From: Siniperca chuatsi
Taxonomy: Eukaryota; Chordata; Actinopteri; Centrarchiformes; Sinipercidae
Reading direction: 5' to 3'
NCBI RefSeq assembly: GCF_020085105.1
Contig: NC_058063.1
Span: forward strand, 23,399,012 to 23,463,011
DNA length: 64,000 nt
The position numbers and the translations under genes were made by a program. Of this stretch, positions 49,499-63,099 are shown piece after piece; positions within the stretch are counted from its first letter, which is position 1; every line of letters starts with the position of its first letter. A model generated the notes under the pieces. That model did not search any database, was not told the DNA's origin, and saw nothing but the letters and a program-made list of their open reading frames with translations.

Positions 49499-52400
49499 CT
49501 AGAGTTTTGGACGCAGGGATCCAACCACAGGCTTGTCTGAGCAGAACTCTTTCCACCAGGATGGCCGTTCCAGCACCTGGCTGCCCTGCATCACTGCTGA
49601 CCACAGATTCTTGTAAAGCTGCATTTGGGAGAAACAAGGAGATGAGTCACGGTTCACTGTTGAGAAAAAGATCCTGATCCATTTCCAATCTCTTGTTTCT
49701 TGTAACCTATTCCACTCTCATCATCCCAGCTAAAAATCATCATCTCAAGTCAAGAGTTAGCATATTATCTAACTACTTTACTTTGTGGGGTTACAGGTTA
49801 CATTAGAATAAAGCCCCATTCAGGACTGGAACATCCTCTGTGTTGGGATCACATAAAACCAGACTAGGATAACATTAGCGCTTCTGTCCTGCTTTGAATT
49901 CGATTGCCCGACACATCAGTACATCCTAACACTCAAAGTGTTTTCTCATATAAAGTGGAACATTGAAAATACGTTTAATTAAGCTTAAATCTAACTAATC
50001 TAATATTTTCTTGTAATATGTTGCTATCACTGTTTCTGTAGACATAGTCTTCAATCAACACACTGAGGAAATGTTAATTAGCTAGCTAGCTACAGCTGAT
50101 ATAATCTGCCACCATCATCATTGTAAATCATGTATGTATTGCTAGATAGGAAAACTTGAAAGACATAGCACAAGTAACTAAGGGGGGCAGAGCTTTAGCA
50201 AAGGCTGAATATACAGTGTTTAGGGCTTGAGTGTCCAGTCCAAGGGCATAACAACAGGACTGATGAATATTGTTGAACACATTGAAGAACAGGGGATTGA
50301 ACCTGTGACATCTTCCATGTTTTGATATGAAAGTTTCCTCTCTGAATAATCTAACCTGTCATCATCACTTCCTGTCTAACCAGACATCAAAAACCTGCAA
50401 GCAAACCTGCTCTGCACCAACCACAAGAAGAAACAAACTACTGGCCTTCCAAATGTCACATCTCTTCCTCATTTCAGACAAACAGCCCAAACAGCTTTGA
50501 TGAACTATGGCTCTGAACCTCACTATGTTTTTGCATGTGACCGCAGCTGAACAGGAAACTCAGCTGAGTGACTCTGACTTCACTCTGTTTATGTTGCTGT
50601 TATGTTGTTGCTTAGCAGTGTTGTTCTTATAAGTTTACAGGAAGGAGGATGAGAAGGACATGACATATGACCATTATTCTGCCGTCCAGGCACTGAGAGT
50701 CTTCTCAGTACTACTAGTGGTCTATGTGGTACTGCAACAAGCACATGTTGTAATGGAAATGCCAGCGGATGAACAACCTGCCATCCTCATACTTCTGACA
50801 GCTTTAGTTACTTTTCAGATTAAAAATGTTCATACCCTTCCTGTCCAGTGAAAACCATGTATCTCCAAATTTGGCAATTCTGAATGTGAATTTTTCTAAT
50901 AAACTCATGGGGTTATGGGTTGACAAAACTCTCCTCCTTCTGAAGCTAAATAAACTCTTTAAGCTGCTGGAAAATGCATCTTCACAAAGCTGAAAACAGG
51001 GCTGTTTTTCTGAGCTCATGAAGAGTTGACTTTTTAGAGATATGTGGTTCTCTTTAGATTCTGTATTACTGTTTTCTTTCCCTTTGACTGGATGATTGTG
51101 TCACAGGGTGACACCTTGTGTTTGTTTTATCTGAGACAAATTCTTATCATGTTGGGTGACATTGAAATAAAGTGACATCATGTGGTATAATCTGCTAACT
51201 GTCCCCCAAATGACAGCCATAGCTTGGGCTATGACCTCATGCTAACTAGGTCTTTATACGCAGAGTATGAAACAGGAGTGATGTCAGGCCAGCAGGTTGG
51301 CTAGTTTGCTAGCTGGCTAACTGCTATTCATAGAGAATATAAAGACCAAAACTGTTTTCTTTGAGTATTTGGCTGGTTGACGAAGATTTGGAGAACATTA
51401 CATTGAGGCTCACTGTTTATTGTTACAATAAACAGGGATATTCGACATTAAAAGATCAACTTCAGGCTGATGTCAGGTTGAGGCTGTGTATTCTCACCAG
51501 ATAAGTTTTCCTCAAAGAATAATCACGTTATGGCTGTGCCACACATGATGATGACCTAATAAAACTGAAGAGGTATCCCCTCACCTGCCAACAGTACTCA
51601 AAAAGTGTCTGTGTGACGTGACAGTTCATTATTTATGTTTTTACTGAGGTATAATTAGGCTTTATGTGTTTGTATGTCTTTACCTGTCCGTCAGCATTGC
51701 CAATAGGTGAGTTGAGAATGAAATCAGGAGGTGCAAAAACATCCACCAATGCTACTGCATCATCCTTCAGCTGGAGGAGAGACACAGAGACAGAGCAGAT
51801 CAGGTGGAGCAGCATCTACCAGAGCCACAATTTCATCAGCTTTATGAAGACAGGCAGGAAGTGAAGGACGCTAATAACCCTAACCACCATAAGACAGTGA
51901 ACAGTGTAACTAAGACATACAGTAGAGTTATCTACATTGCAAATATTTAATAACTACTACATTTTCAATTCTGAAGTACTGTCTTTGCTCTCTGTACGTT
52001 CAGTGACATATAAAATGAGATGTAGGCTATTTTCAGATCAAGTCTTAAGACTGAAGTCTGACTCGGGTCCAAGTACTGTGACTCCAGCCCACAGCTGGGT
52101 CAGTAGAGGTCAGTGTGATTCACTCACTGGGTTGACTGGGAACAAGTGCATCAAGACTACTGTCCATTCCAGTCTATCTACTTCTAACAATAAATCACTG
52201 GTGTAGGTAAGGTAAATCAGAGGGTCACGGACATTAGACAAAGAGTGAGACAGACAGAAAGATAGATGTTTCCGTACCTGAGAGCAGAGAGTGAGAATGG
52301 CCATCTGGACCAACTCTGCAGGCTTCCCCCCACGCAGGTAATCACCTGTACAGGAACAAAACCATGTTACAAATATCAGCACAATGTAATGTGTGCATGC

Positions 52401-55400
52401 AGTACATAGAGTACAGTGCATACCCTGGTACAGTGTGGCCATGTGGCTGCTGAGGCTCCACAGCCCATAAAGGGTACACAGCTTGGTTAGTACAGGTCTG
52501 AGACCAGCTGGTGTGTCCTGATCAGTAGTCAGCTCATGAAACCTTTGGAGGCAGTTGTATTCAATGTAGGCGATGGCCAGGGAACGGCAGTAGTAAACCT
52601 AAACACACACACACACACACACACAGGGGAACATTTATAGCATACTTTTTACTTTTCTGCTATGAACTCAGATGAAAAAGCAAAGCAGTACAACATAAAG
52701 CCATTATTATCAGTTAAATTCTAACCATATGCATGTCATGGGTACATGATACTCTTTATATATCAACTGAGATTCCAAATGTGTCGTATGCTGTGCTGTG
52801 TAGTGGCATGTGGACCCAAAGGCAGATGACCAGGAAGCGGTATGAGGTGAAGTAGCCGGATGGCTATTGTGTTTAATGGGGGTGATGTGGTTTACAGGCA
52901 AGTACATGTAGACCGTACCACAAAAGGCCACTGTAAATGCAAATTACACACACGCAAATTACACACACATGCAAATTATGCAAATTACACACACACACAC
53001 ACACACACACCACCAACAACAACAACGATCTGACACTGAACAAAGGAAAAGACCTGGACTAAACACCCTAAGGGAGGTGAGACAACGAGACACAGGTGCA
53101 AACAATCAAAACTGGAGGGAAAACAAAGACAGGAAGTAAAAACACAAGACACACAAGGGGAGGAGAATACTACAAAATTAAACAGGAAATGAAAAACCTT
53201 AAACTAACACAAAATTAGATATTGTATTTTTAATCATTACAGGATATCACTTTCATAGCTCCAGTCTATTGTAAATCACAAAGACTCAAAGTAGGGCAAA
53301 ACTGTTGCTCGCTTCATCAAAAGTGACGCTGGAGCTTCCAGATTCTATTCAAGAAGTAAGAAACCTAATTCAAAATCACATTGACATTTGTAATAATGTA
53401 AATGACTAAAATCCTGCTTTGGAACATAAATAGCTTGACAGTATGTTGAGAGGTTCACTCCATTTGGCTGAACAGGGATCGCAATTAAAGAAAAATGTAA
53501 ATTGTTGTTTATTTAATATTTCTGCTTTTAGCTACCTTACATTTTCCCACAAGCCCAAAATCTTTATGGGAGAAACATCACCAGTTTGTCAGAAGAGGCC
53601 AGTCGAGTGGCAAGATGGAGTAGATGTTCACAGAAGAGGTTATAACTAAAACATTGGAAAGATGGAATCAGAAGAGGAAGTGGGTGGATGTCACGGATCA
53701 GAAACAGTTACCCACAGTCCGACACAAAACTTCTGCCCCATTCATTTGCTTTGAGACGCGAGTGAAAATCATTGTGGGATAACAGGCAACACAGGACTGA
53801 CCAGTGACATGAAATAAGGGAGGGGTCAAAGTTAAAAATGTTTTAACTTAATGCAAATTAGGGCACAATTGGCCTGAAACATCCATAATGGAAAAACTGA
53901 AAAAAATGTTGTAGTGGTGGGAAAGAAGGTTTGGATAAAATATCTGTGGAGGATAAAAAAAATATTATTATAGTTTCTGGGATCCCAAGTATTTATTCAG
54001 TGTTTGCTAACGACCAAGCTACTCACTAGCTTGCGATCGATGACATTCCCACAGCGACAAGCAAGAAGTTGCGAACGTGGTGTTGCGTGATTTGTTCTCT
54101 TGTAGCGGTTCTTAACCCTTAAAATGACATAGTCTTATGTGAATCACCCAAGACAGTATTTTACTGTATGTGACAAAAGACATTTGCATGAACTCACCTT
54201 ACTTGGTGGCAGTGCAGTGTATTATCATCATATTTTATTTCCTGAATGCTGATGTTTTAATAAATTAGTTTTGTTTTAATAAACAAGAGTTTTGGCTTGA
54301 GCTAGAGTATCCACAAAGGCTCACAAAAGGCCACTGTGTCTGTGCAGTGGTGTGTGTGTGTCTGTGCAGTGGTGTGTGTGTGTGTGTGTCTGTGCAGTGG
54401 TGTGTGTGTGTCTTACCTGGCTGTTGTTATGGGCCTCAAACTCATCCTTTCCCGAGGCCCTCTGCTGTTCCAGCCTCTTCTGACTCTCCTCCAGCAGGAA
54501 ACACACCAGCCACTTATAGGCCGCCAGTGCCACTGATATGATAAACAGGGAGTTTACTCACTAGGGTAAACCGAGAAAGCACTTTAGAAACACAATCAGT
54601 AATTTTTTTGTATCACAGATATTTAAACAACTGGTTAAATGTGACCAGTTTTTCAGCCGCAGATCTGGTCTGTCCCAGACACGTGCAGTTTATTTATCAA
54701 ACAAGAACACCGGGCTGGACATTTTGCATATGCATTTAAGGGAGAATTGCACAAATAATAGGTGAAGAAATGTTAACAGAGATTGATTCTGTATTCCACT
54801 GGATTTGCTAAGATGAGGTTATTAGCGATGGTCAGTTTTATGTGGAAGACTGTCTGGCTTTGAAGAGCAAAAATATAGGATTTATATGATCCACAAGAAA
54901 GGTTGTGGTGTGAAAAGAAACTTGATTTTATCTTTATTCTACAGAAATCCTAACAACATCAGACACAAAAAATATCCAGAGAGCTGCACCCAGTAGAGTT
55001 GAGGGGGGGTGCCATCCCCCTCGATAGCAAAATGACCAAAATACCCCTTCTTAATCCCGCCCCCTCCATCCCCAGCAGCAGAGAGTGCAGGGCAGAGGGG
55101 CTGTTTAGTTGAATATGTTAGTCCAATCTATGGCCCGACCATGGCTCTGAAATATCAGAAGCCTGACTGTGCATTGATAAATCAGATTTGTAATTGCAAC
55201 TTTTCCTCTGACTCCCGCCCTTCTGTCAGTCTCATGTTGGATCTATAATGTTCTCCAAACGCTACATAGATACATACAGAACCACAGTAGCCTTTCATGA
55301 GTCACAGGTGAACGGAACAAACCGGGTCCCTGGTAGAAATGAACCAACTGGCTGTACTGCATGAGTTCAAAATAAATAAACTGGGGAAAAATACAAGGTT

Positions 55401-58400
55401 ATAGCCTACTGTGTAACTGCAAATCGAACCTTAGATAGTAGAAAATGGTCATAGTTAGCCCCTCTGCCCTCCTTCCTTATGTCTCCTGGCTGTCATTGTA
55501 TATGTACATCTGTGTCCTGGCCTGGCTTCCTGGTCTCCTGCCTGCTGCTGATCACCGGCACACCTGACTCCCATCTTCATCAGTCTCCACCGTTCATATA
55601 CCAGGCACTTCCGCCCTACGGCCGCCAGGTCGTCCCCGTACACGCTCACTGCCGGTGATCAGGCTGCTCTTCGGCTCATCCGGATATCTGTCCCCGCGTC
55701 AGTCTGGCCGCCCAGCCGATTCCTCCGGAGCCTGCCGGCTGCCCGCACCACACGTCCGGCTTCACCGAGCCTCCGCCTGGTCGGCTCAGCCACTTCCACT
55801 ACGCTCGCCAGTCCAGAGCCAGCCCACCTCCTCTCCGTCCGGAGTCCCGTCCCGTCCCCGACCCGGCCCGGTCGAGTCCCCGAGGCGGCCGCAAACTACG
55901 CCGAATAATCCGTTTCTCTGCTACTATCTGCCCAATAAAGACTGTTCTCGACTTACCGTGCTCTGCCCTCTGTGTCCTGCATGTGGGTCCTAAAATCGGT
56001 TCTCACGACAAAAATAGAGAAATTATCACTTACCACAATACTGGATTGTTTTGTAACAGCTAACAGTGGACGGGGTGTTGAGTCTGTGTTCCTCAAACTT
56101 GAATTTGGACTTGTATATAAATTAACTGTGAAAACACTACAGATACTCTTCTTTCTTTAGAGTAGACATTTACTGCATTCACCCCAGTACTCTAATGAGA
56201 CACCGGCCATATCAACACCATTTGCACCTCCACCTGCTGCACTCGGAGCTGCTGGCCCTGCCACCCTGTCCTGATCTTTCTCTCTGTGTACCAGCTGAGG
56301 TGACACATTTGACCTTTTTTAAGTTTAATTATCACAACAAACAAGTCAACTGGCTTCATTTTCTTAAAATCTCGATTTGACTAAAAAGCTTTGCTCAAAC
56401 TGGATGAATTGAATTTGACAATACAACCATTATAATGACATATAATTACCACTGATATAATTTTCACTTCACAGATTTGACCTTCAAAATGTTTAATCTG
56501 TGCTTTTCCTAAAAACAGTATATTTATAAAATAAACAGATTTTCCTGTTGACTTCAGTTAGATCTTTACAGGTAATAATCCCTTCTGAATTCTAGTTTTA
56601 TCATGGAAAGTTTGGAAACAGCATATGAAATGAATACTGACAAGCTTAAATATTGGGATACCTGCAGAATCCATGAACTCGTCCATTGTTGTTGCTGTAA
56701 ACTTGCTTTCCAGGATCTTGTGGAAATCCTCCAGGAAATCCACAGTGTGAAAGGGAGACTCAATCCGCACACCATCTGAAACCAGACAACAGCAGCTTTA
56801 GAGATCAATCAGAGTTCCTGCGCTCACCGTTCATACTATTGCTATGTCACTAGTGTTTCTAAATCCTACATATTCCACTAGTTCAGGATTCAGAATATGG
56901 CCATCATCTCAATACTATATCAAGAAGAACGAAAACACACTATTTGATGAGACAGAAATGTTTAATGTCTAATAGTTCTGATGGTTTCAATGTGATCTCT
57001 GCACCCATCTGCCTGTCATCGCCTCTGTGGTCATGTGCATGCTGTCCACAAACACTGATATGTACGTAACTCATGCTCTTGTCCTTACAGGAGTTGTCAT
57101 TTCACTTATACACTTTATACACGCAGTTGACAAAACTACGCCAAAACGCACACAGGAAGGCCATCTGGACGGTTGATGTAGAACCAGCACCATACCTGCA
57201 GATTTGTTTCCAATGCTGATCGTTGCTGATGCTAACACTACAATAAGTTAAAACGGTTTATTCGAGAGACATATTGTAACGTCGACTCCTGTCTTATAAC
57301 TGTCTGAAAAACATTCCTCTTTTGAGGAGCAGTTTATACTCCAACAGAGTGTTAAATAGTTAGATGGTGTAACACAGCTAATATGTTTCCTTCATTTAGT
57401 ACTCTTCTGTCTCCTCTTTCCCTCAAAGATCAACATCGTAAAGATGGTTTGCGTTTGGTGAACAGCGTGAATTCCTGTGACAAAGTTCACCAAAGTTGAA
57501 CTGACGTAAAAGATTACCACAGATTGGCTAATTGGTGATCCCATTGAAATCAATTTATTTTGCTGTGAAATTTCACAGTTTGAAATGCTGGTGACCGGTC
57601 CAAAAATTGCCTTAACACTGGCGGGCACATCAGCACTAGCAACTAGAGAACATCATGTCAATCATCAATAAGCAATGTGATCAGCACAACCCTTGTGCAG
57701 AACTCAACTTTTAAGTTAGCCTTTTGAAGGGATTTTGGTGACAACTACAGTTCTACCTCTTGCCTCCACTCCCCATAACTGACAACAATAAAAGCTTGTA
57801 ATTATCCCCCAGTGCATAAGGGACTGACCGCAGCGTTTGGCGTGGAGCCAGCTGAGCAGGTAGTTGCTGGTCTGTTGCAGCAATACATTGTTGTCTCCTT
57901 CATATGTGCAGTTTGGATCATTGTCATCACGCAGCTCACCCAGCCGGTTCACTGACAGAGAGAAAACTAAGGCAGTTAGGTTTCTGTGAGTGTGTGTGTG
58001 TGTGAGTATCTGTATGTTTGAGACTGACTGGCCAAGTATCCATGTCCACCGCAGGCCTCCCTGCACTCCTGGATGCCCCTCTGAGCGGTCCACGAGCCCA
58101 GTGGTTTACTGGAGCAGCCTATGGCATGGATCTCCCTGCCCATCTCTTCCTGGACACACAACAGACACATAAGACTCCTGACGACAGTATGATAACTCTG
58201 GGTGTAGACACACACATGCACCTCATCTTTACTCACTTGTCTGTCACTCTTGTCCCTCACTGCCTGTTCAATCTGGAACTCAACAAAGTTCATGAAGATG
58301 GATTTAGAGAAGTGTTCAAGAGCATACGCTGCTGCCAGGTACGGGATCAGACGCCATTGCTGAAACAACATACAAAATATCAAAGGAATTTGTGTAAACA

Positions 58401-61400
58401 TTTACAGCCACACTCAAAAATGAGAGATGTACATAAATAACATAAAATGTGTTGTGATGTGGCTTTAGATACCCTCTGTAACTTTGATGAGGTGCTCTGT
58501 AGTTTGACAAGGTACGTGTGCTTTCTGACCTGTAACTGGTACTCCAAAACAGGAATCTCTTCTAGGTCTTTGGGTCCAAACTGTCTCCTGGTGGCTGAGA
58601 AGCGGATGGCCACAGTCAGAGCCAGCTTCAGGTTGATCAGAGCCACTCTGGTGATGGACACCCTGCCACGTGACAGGGCACCCAGAGACACCCCCAAACG
58701 CTTGTTGGGGTCCTGAAAGGAAAGGAAAGACACAATGGAGAAACAACAGAATGACAGAAAGATATATATTTATATCAAAGGGTTAACAAAGGATTCACAA
58801 TGGAACACAGCTGTGAAATGTATCAGTTCCCCTGGTTTCATCAAAATCCTACAACATTTTGGTGTTGCAAAGACCTGAGAGAATAGTAAACGTGTCCAGA
58901 AAGTCTCTCTTCTCCATTAGTTTCTTAAAGAATGCAGAACAGCTGCATTTCTCAGGATTTCAAAAAGGGAATCTCCTTTGTCCAACAACCAAGTTTCCAT
59001 GTCCAGGTGTGCTAAGGTGTAAATCATCTGATGTCTTTGTTTACTCAGCTTGGTGTTTCGTTCAAGGCCTGGGGCCTGTATCGTGAAGCGAGTTCAAGTC
59101 TGGCTCTTGGGTTCTTTTTCATACTAAAAATACAGTAACCTTGGAAGATTCTCACTTGATTTGAATAATTCAGAAAGCTGAAGCCTCATATCAGAATATA
59201 GGCACTGTAAACAGCTACCTGCTGCTGCGGGAAACCTGGCTGATGAGATCTCCGAGACCAAGACGGTAAAGTTGTGGGCCGTAAAACAAAACAATGAGCT
59301 GAAAGAGGCTAAAAAGCTATGTAGAGTTGAGAGGAACTGCTGAGTTGGTGATATTTGCTGTAAGTTCATCACTATGAGAGACCATTCACATTACATATAA
59401 TCATTTTATCAGTTGTAAAAACAATATTGAGTAGTGCAGATTTAATTTAACTTTAATTGGTGCTTGGCATGCCTCTGGAGTGTTTCCTTTGGCCACCAGT
59501 GGGAATCTTACTAACCTCGAATGGGGTAACGTAGCGGCCATCAGGAGTAACATCTCCAGTCTTATTCAGTAGATTCTCCCGAGGGATCCTCACATTATCA
59601 AAGAAAGCAAACCTGATGGGAAAAGACAAAGAACGAAGAAATTAAGGCCCAAGACATGTCTTCCAACACAGATGCTGAAACCCAAAGCACTGAAATGAAA
59701 CAGAACATCTTACATTTAACACAACAATAAGGATAGTAAGGCAGAAAGAAGAGAGAGACTTTTTTCTTTTCTTATAATCATCATTTCATCTTCAGTGTCA
59801 TAACCTAAACTCTGTGACATTGACAGAGGACAGAATCTGATTGGACAGGGCTGGAAACTTACCTTTTTATCTCAAAAGTAGCTCAATCATAACAAAATTC
59901 AACCACTTTGTGAAGTTGTTAGACCCAACAGGAGTGGAGAGTGTCAGTGGACAAAGTCCCATGTGCACATTAGAGATGACAAATCATCTCTATCATCAGA
60001 ACATTAGAAGCCATTATTTTGAATCTTTAATTACACAAAAAGTCAAACTAGTTACTGTACAGGCAACCAACCATTATTGTAGCTAAAATTAGGTCTTTCC
60101 TGTCCATGGCTGATGCAAAGGTCGTAATTCACGCCTTTTTTCCATCCAGACTTGATTACTGTAAAGTTTTGTTGTCAGGTGCTACCACTAAAAGTCTTTA
60201 AATGATTCAGTATGCTGCAGCTAAAGTCTTAACTAAAACCAGAAAATGTTCTCATTTCACACCAATCTTAGCTTCACTTCATTGGCTCCCTATCCATGTC
60301 ATGTCAGACTTTAAGGTGCTTCTGATGACTGACAAAAGTGTAAATGAGCTCGCCCCTTCATACCAATCTGACCTCCTTAAGCCTTATATCCCATCCCGTG
60401 CTCTCGGCTCTCGGCTCTCTGTCTGTCCCCAGAGTTAAACGTCAGCTGGCTGCAGGGCCTTTTCCTATTGAGCGCCCTTCCTCTGGAATAACCTCCCTGT
60501 TGACATCAGACAGTCTGACTCTATTGGGGCCTTTAATCCAAACTTAAAACTCATCTTTTCGCCTAAACCTTTAGTTAGCTGCTTATTTTCATCACCTTGT
60601 ACCTGTTACCATTATCCTTCTGGTGGGTCGCTCTCAGCCTCAATGAAGCTATAAACATTTTTTTAATGAATGTGTGTGTGTGTCTGTGTGTGTGTCTAGG
60701 TCATTCACTCATGTTGTGGCATGTTGAAACATATTGGGCACCAGGATCTGCCCTGTCTCCTTCTCCTAGGAGTATTTTGAATTTTGATAGGTCATTAAGT
60801 TCTTTGAAATCTGAGATTACAGAGTTGAACTCGTTAAAGTAAATGTTCCTTATTACATCTCTCTCTCTCTCTCTCTTCTTGTGAAAATCCACATTCAGAG
60901 CCCTGGGCTTCCTCTGCCACTTTAATGGGGAAAAATTATGTTTCAGTAAAAGAAAACAACGTCTTGCTGTGCTGTCACCTACCCGTTATCCAGTCCATTC
61001 TGGCCCAGCTTCTTGCCCATGTCTCCAACCAGCACGCCGGGCAGAGCCAGCAGGGTCTTGGGATCTCTCATCTGCAGCACAATGGTTATAGATTCACTGG
61101 ATGTGACACATGATGCTCAGTGTCATCTAACCTGTACAAAAAAAACACTGAGGACATGATTAAAAATGATGTGCAGTATCTCTGAGACAGTCCTCATAAT
61201 ATTTTTAAGCCTGGCTGCCAGATTTTCCAACTGCTTAAAGTGTACACACTTGAACTGTCTCCAGGGCTTCCATGCAACTGCTTTCACCACTTAAACTTTA
61301 AATTACAATTCACCTGCTTTCATTTCACAAGCAAAAAATTAGCTTTTTAAAGTGATGATCTTGTTTACTTTGTTTAAAAAGCTCCAAAGACCAAAGGTGT

Positions 61401-63099
61401 TGTGCGAAACACTGAAACTGTTTCAAATGCTTCCAATGCAGAATTTCAGCTGTGAGCACACCTTTTCAGGTTTTGAATTTCTTGTATGTATTTTTCATTG
61501 TCACATACAAATACTGTATTGCCCAAGGAGAAAACTTGTTTTCTGAGATGCAGCTGTGTGACATAACAGATAACAGCACCTGATAATGTAACCAGCTGTA
61601 ACTTGGTCAGGGGTCGTAGGCCAAAGTCTTACCGGGACAACAAAGGAGTGCAGGCCGTGGCACACCTGGTCAGGTGTGTAGAGCTGAGCGAACACCACAG
61701 CGTGGGTTGCAGTCTTACCCAGGTTCCCCACCCAGAACTTGGCAGCCTCAAAGTCCGGAGAGTTGATCACAAACTCCTACAGAGTACAAAGCCAATTTTC
61801 TTCCCCCTGTTTCTCGGTTCATCAGATGAATGTTTGAGAACTAAAACGTTGTTAGTAAAGTGAGTACATTGAGTGATTGAGAGTGTGCAGGATTTTTCGG
61901 GTCTTTCCTGTCAATAAAACTGGTGTACAAGAACTTTGTGGTGATTAATTTAACTAAACAATTATATTTTCTGTAATGCTATCTCAGCAATGGTCTAAAG
62001 CAGTGGTTCCCAACCTGGGGGTCACAGAATAATAGTAGTATATACATTTTGATTTCTTTTTCTAATCTTGCTTTTTGCGTGTGAATTACAGGAAAATTTG
62101 ACCTGACTAAAAATTATTCAAATAAAACAAGGAAACTACTTTGGTGTTCCCAGTGGTATTATGGCCCTGCTGGCAACCTGGCAAATTCAAAACTGTTACA
62201 AGCAGCAAAGCAAAAACATGACAAAGGAAAATTACATGCTTGACACTTTCACGATGCCATGAGCCAAATAGATTACCTTTTAACATTCATACAAACATAT
62301 TTTGTATGTGTGATGTGAGTGTTGTGGTGTGTGTGCTGACCTGGGTGGAGGGGTCATATGTTGCTGTGGTCCTTATGGCTCTGGTGTTGCTACCGTGGCT
62401 CAGCTCAGTCAGTGCAAAGCATCCAAACATCTACAATCAGATACATGCAGTTGCAAATTCTGAGCTCATGGTGAAACTGGAGATTGTAGCTTGGCGACTG
62501 AAGCCTGCAGTAACAGCTCTGTGTAGATTAGTGCAAAATTTGTGCAGCAGTGATTTGAGCTGATTTGAACAAGTTACCAGGGCACTTTTGGGACACTTTA
62601 CAGTGTTGCTATTGTTCTTAGTGGGCCAGGTGAAAAGCAAAGGCTGCACAATCCATTCGGAAAGACGCAATACTTTAGAAAGCCCATGTTCTTGAGAGCA
62701 GAGCAGTTTCTTGCATTTTGGAACACTTGATTTTGCGCAGGAAAGTGCCAATATCACACAAATATTAAATGACCAACTGTGTATCCCTAAAAAAAATTTG
62801 AGTTTTGGAGAAAATAACTAAATATAGTGAATATGAGAATACAAAGAAGACTGTATGGCTCACTGTGAACATCATTTAGCACCTGCATCATATAAATCTA
62901 AAGGGGCAGGATGGTGTGACATCATTGTAGACCCTCCCCACTCTGGATTGTCCTGTTAGACAGCCATGAATAAAGCACTGTAAGGATGAGTTATTGGCAG
63001 TATAAAGCTTTGTTGAACTCTTACCGTCATGTCTTCAGTGTTTTCAACATATTTGCTGTGTCTTCCTGATCCTAAGTTGGCAACAGTGCCTCCAAACAT
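49499..63099 (-). CDS. acox3: Peroxisomal acyl-CoA oxidase 3 (pristanoyl-CoA oxidase), 5'-incomplete
   Basis: Oxidises branched-chain acyl-CoA to 2-enoyl-CoA with H2O2 release, using FAD (family knowledge). Fifteen minus-strand exons: 63025-63099, 62341-62430, 61633-61776, 60983-61071, 59516-59612, 58530-58712, 58237-58359, 58029-58149, 57829-57951, 56662-56775, 54417-54532, 52424-52598, 52278-52345, 51684-51770, 49499-49618. They join to 1725 nt, 574 residues, with no stop and matching phases; about 125 N-terminal residues lie off the right edge. Seen: '[12 protein letters not shown]' and '[17 protein letters not shown]' (flavin/substrate region), 'LSRGRVSI', 'SATRRQFGP', and '[14 protein letters not shown]' with the catalytic Glu. 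The last exon ends Pro-Lys-Leu, a variant peroxisomal targeting signal. The 'SPIGNADG' and '[20 protein letters not shown]' phrases favour ACOX3 over ACOX1. The gene looks functional. Confidence 0.95.
52601..52625 (+). repeat. (AC)n microsatellite
   Basis: About 12 AC units directly upstream (minus-strand sense) of acox3 exon 52424-52598; a second AC array lies at 52985-53011. Confidence 0.9.
52790..53215 (-). mobile_element. LTR-like or dispersed repeat, tentative
   Basis: Phrases such as 'tggcatgtggacccaaaggc', 'aaaacaaagacaggaagtaa' and 'aaattaaacaggaaatgaaa' are typical of a dispersed fish repeat, read here in reverse orientation. It lies in an acox3 intron. Boundaries are uncertain. Confidence 0.3.
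54336..54415 (+). repeat. TG microsatellite with CTGTGCAGTG interruptions
   Basis: Three blocks of (TG)n separated by 'tctgtgcagtgg', ending directly at the donor side of acox3 exon 54417-54532. Length changes here could affect splicing. Confidence 0.85.
55446..56010 (+). mobile_element. Probable solo LTR in an acox3 intron
   Basis: A 565-base, GC-rich island in AT-rich intron sequence, starting TG and ending CA, flanked by AAAA on both sides (GAAAA / AAAAT). It contains an AATAAA at about 55933 followed by 'ctcgacttaccgtgctctgc' and 'cctgcatgtgggtcctaaaa', a layout common in fish Ty3/gypsy LTRs. A 112-codon frame at 55655 lies within it and is not considered a gene. No internal retroviral region is adjacent. 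Confidence 0.55.
59980..60580 (+). mobile_element. L2-type LINE, decayed 3' fragment
   Basis: Plus-strand readings across three frames: '[20 protein letters not shown]' near 60130, '[20 protein letters not shown]' near 60230, '[14 protein letters not shown]' near 60480 and 'LKTHLFA' near 60550. Several frameshifts. It lies in an acox3 intron, opposite to acox3. Confidence 0.75.
60655..60880 (+). repeat. Dispersed repeat shared with 4019-4080, with TG and CT arrays
   Basis: 'aaatctgagattacagagtt' to 'aaatgttccttat' at about 60808-60856 closely matches the segment after the TG array near 4030. TG repeats (60668-60698) and a CT array (60860-60880) accompany it. Confidence 0.65.

Noticed and set aside
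55655..55993. 112-codon Pro/Arg-rich plus-strand frame
   Set aside because: Lies inside the GC-rich probable solo LTR; open because of base composition.
61995..62030. 'agcagtggttcccaacctgg' resembling a hAT transposon terminus
   Set aside because: Only one end is visible and no matching inverted end or 8-base duplication was found.
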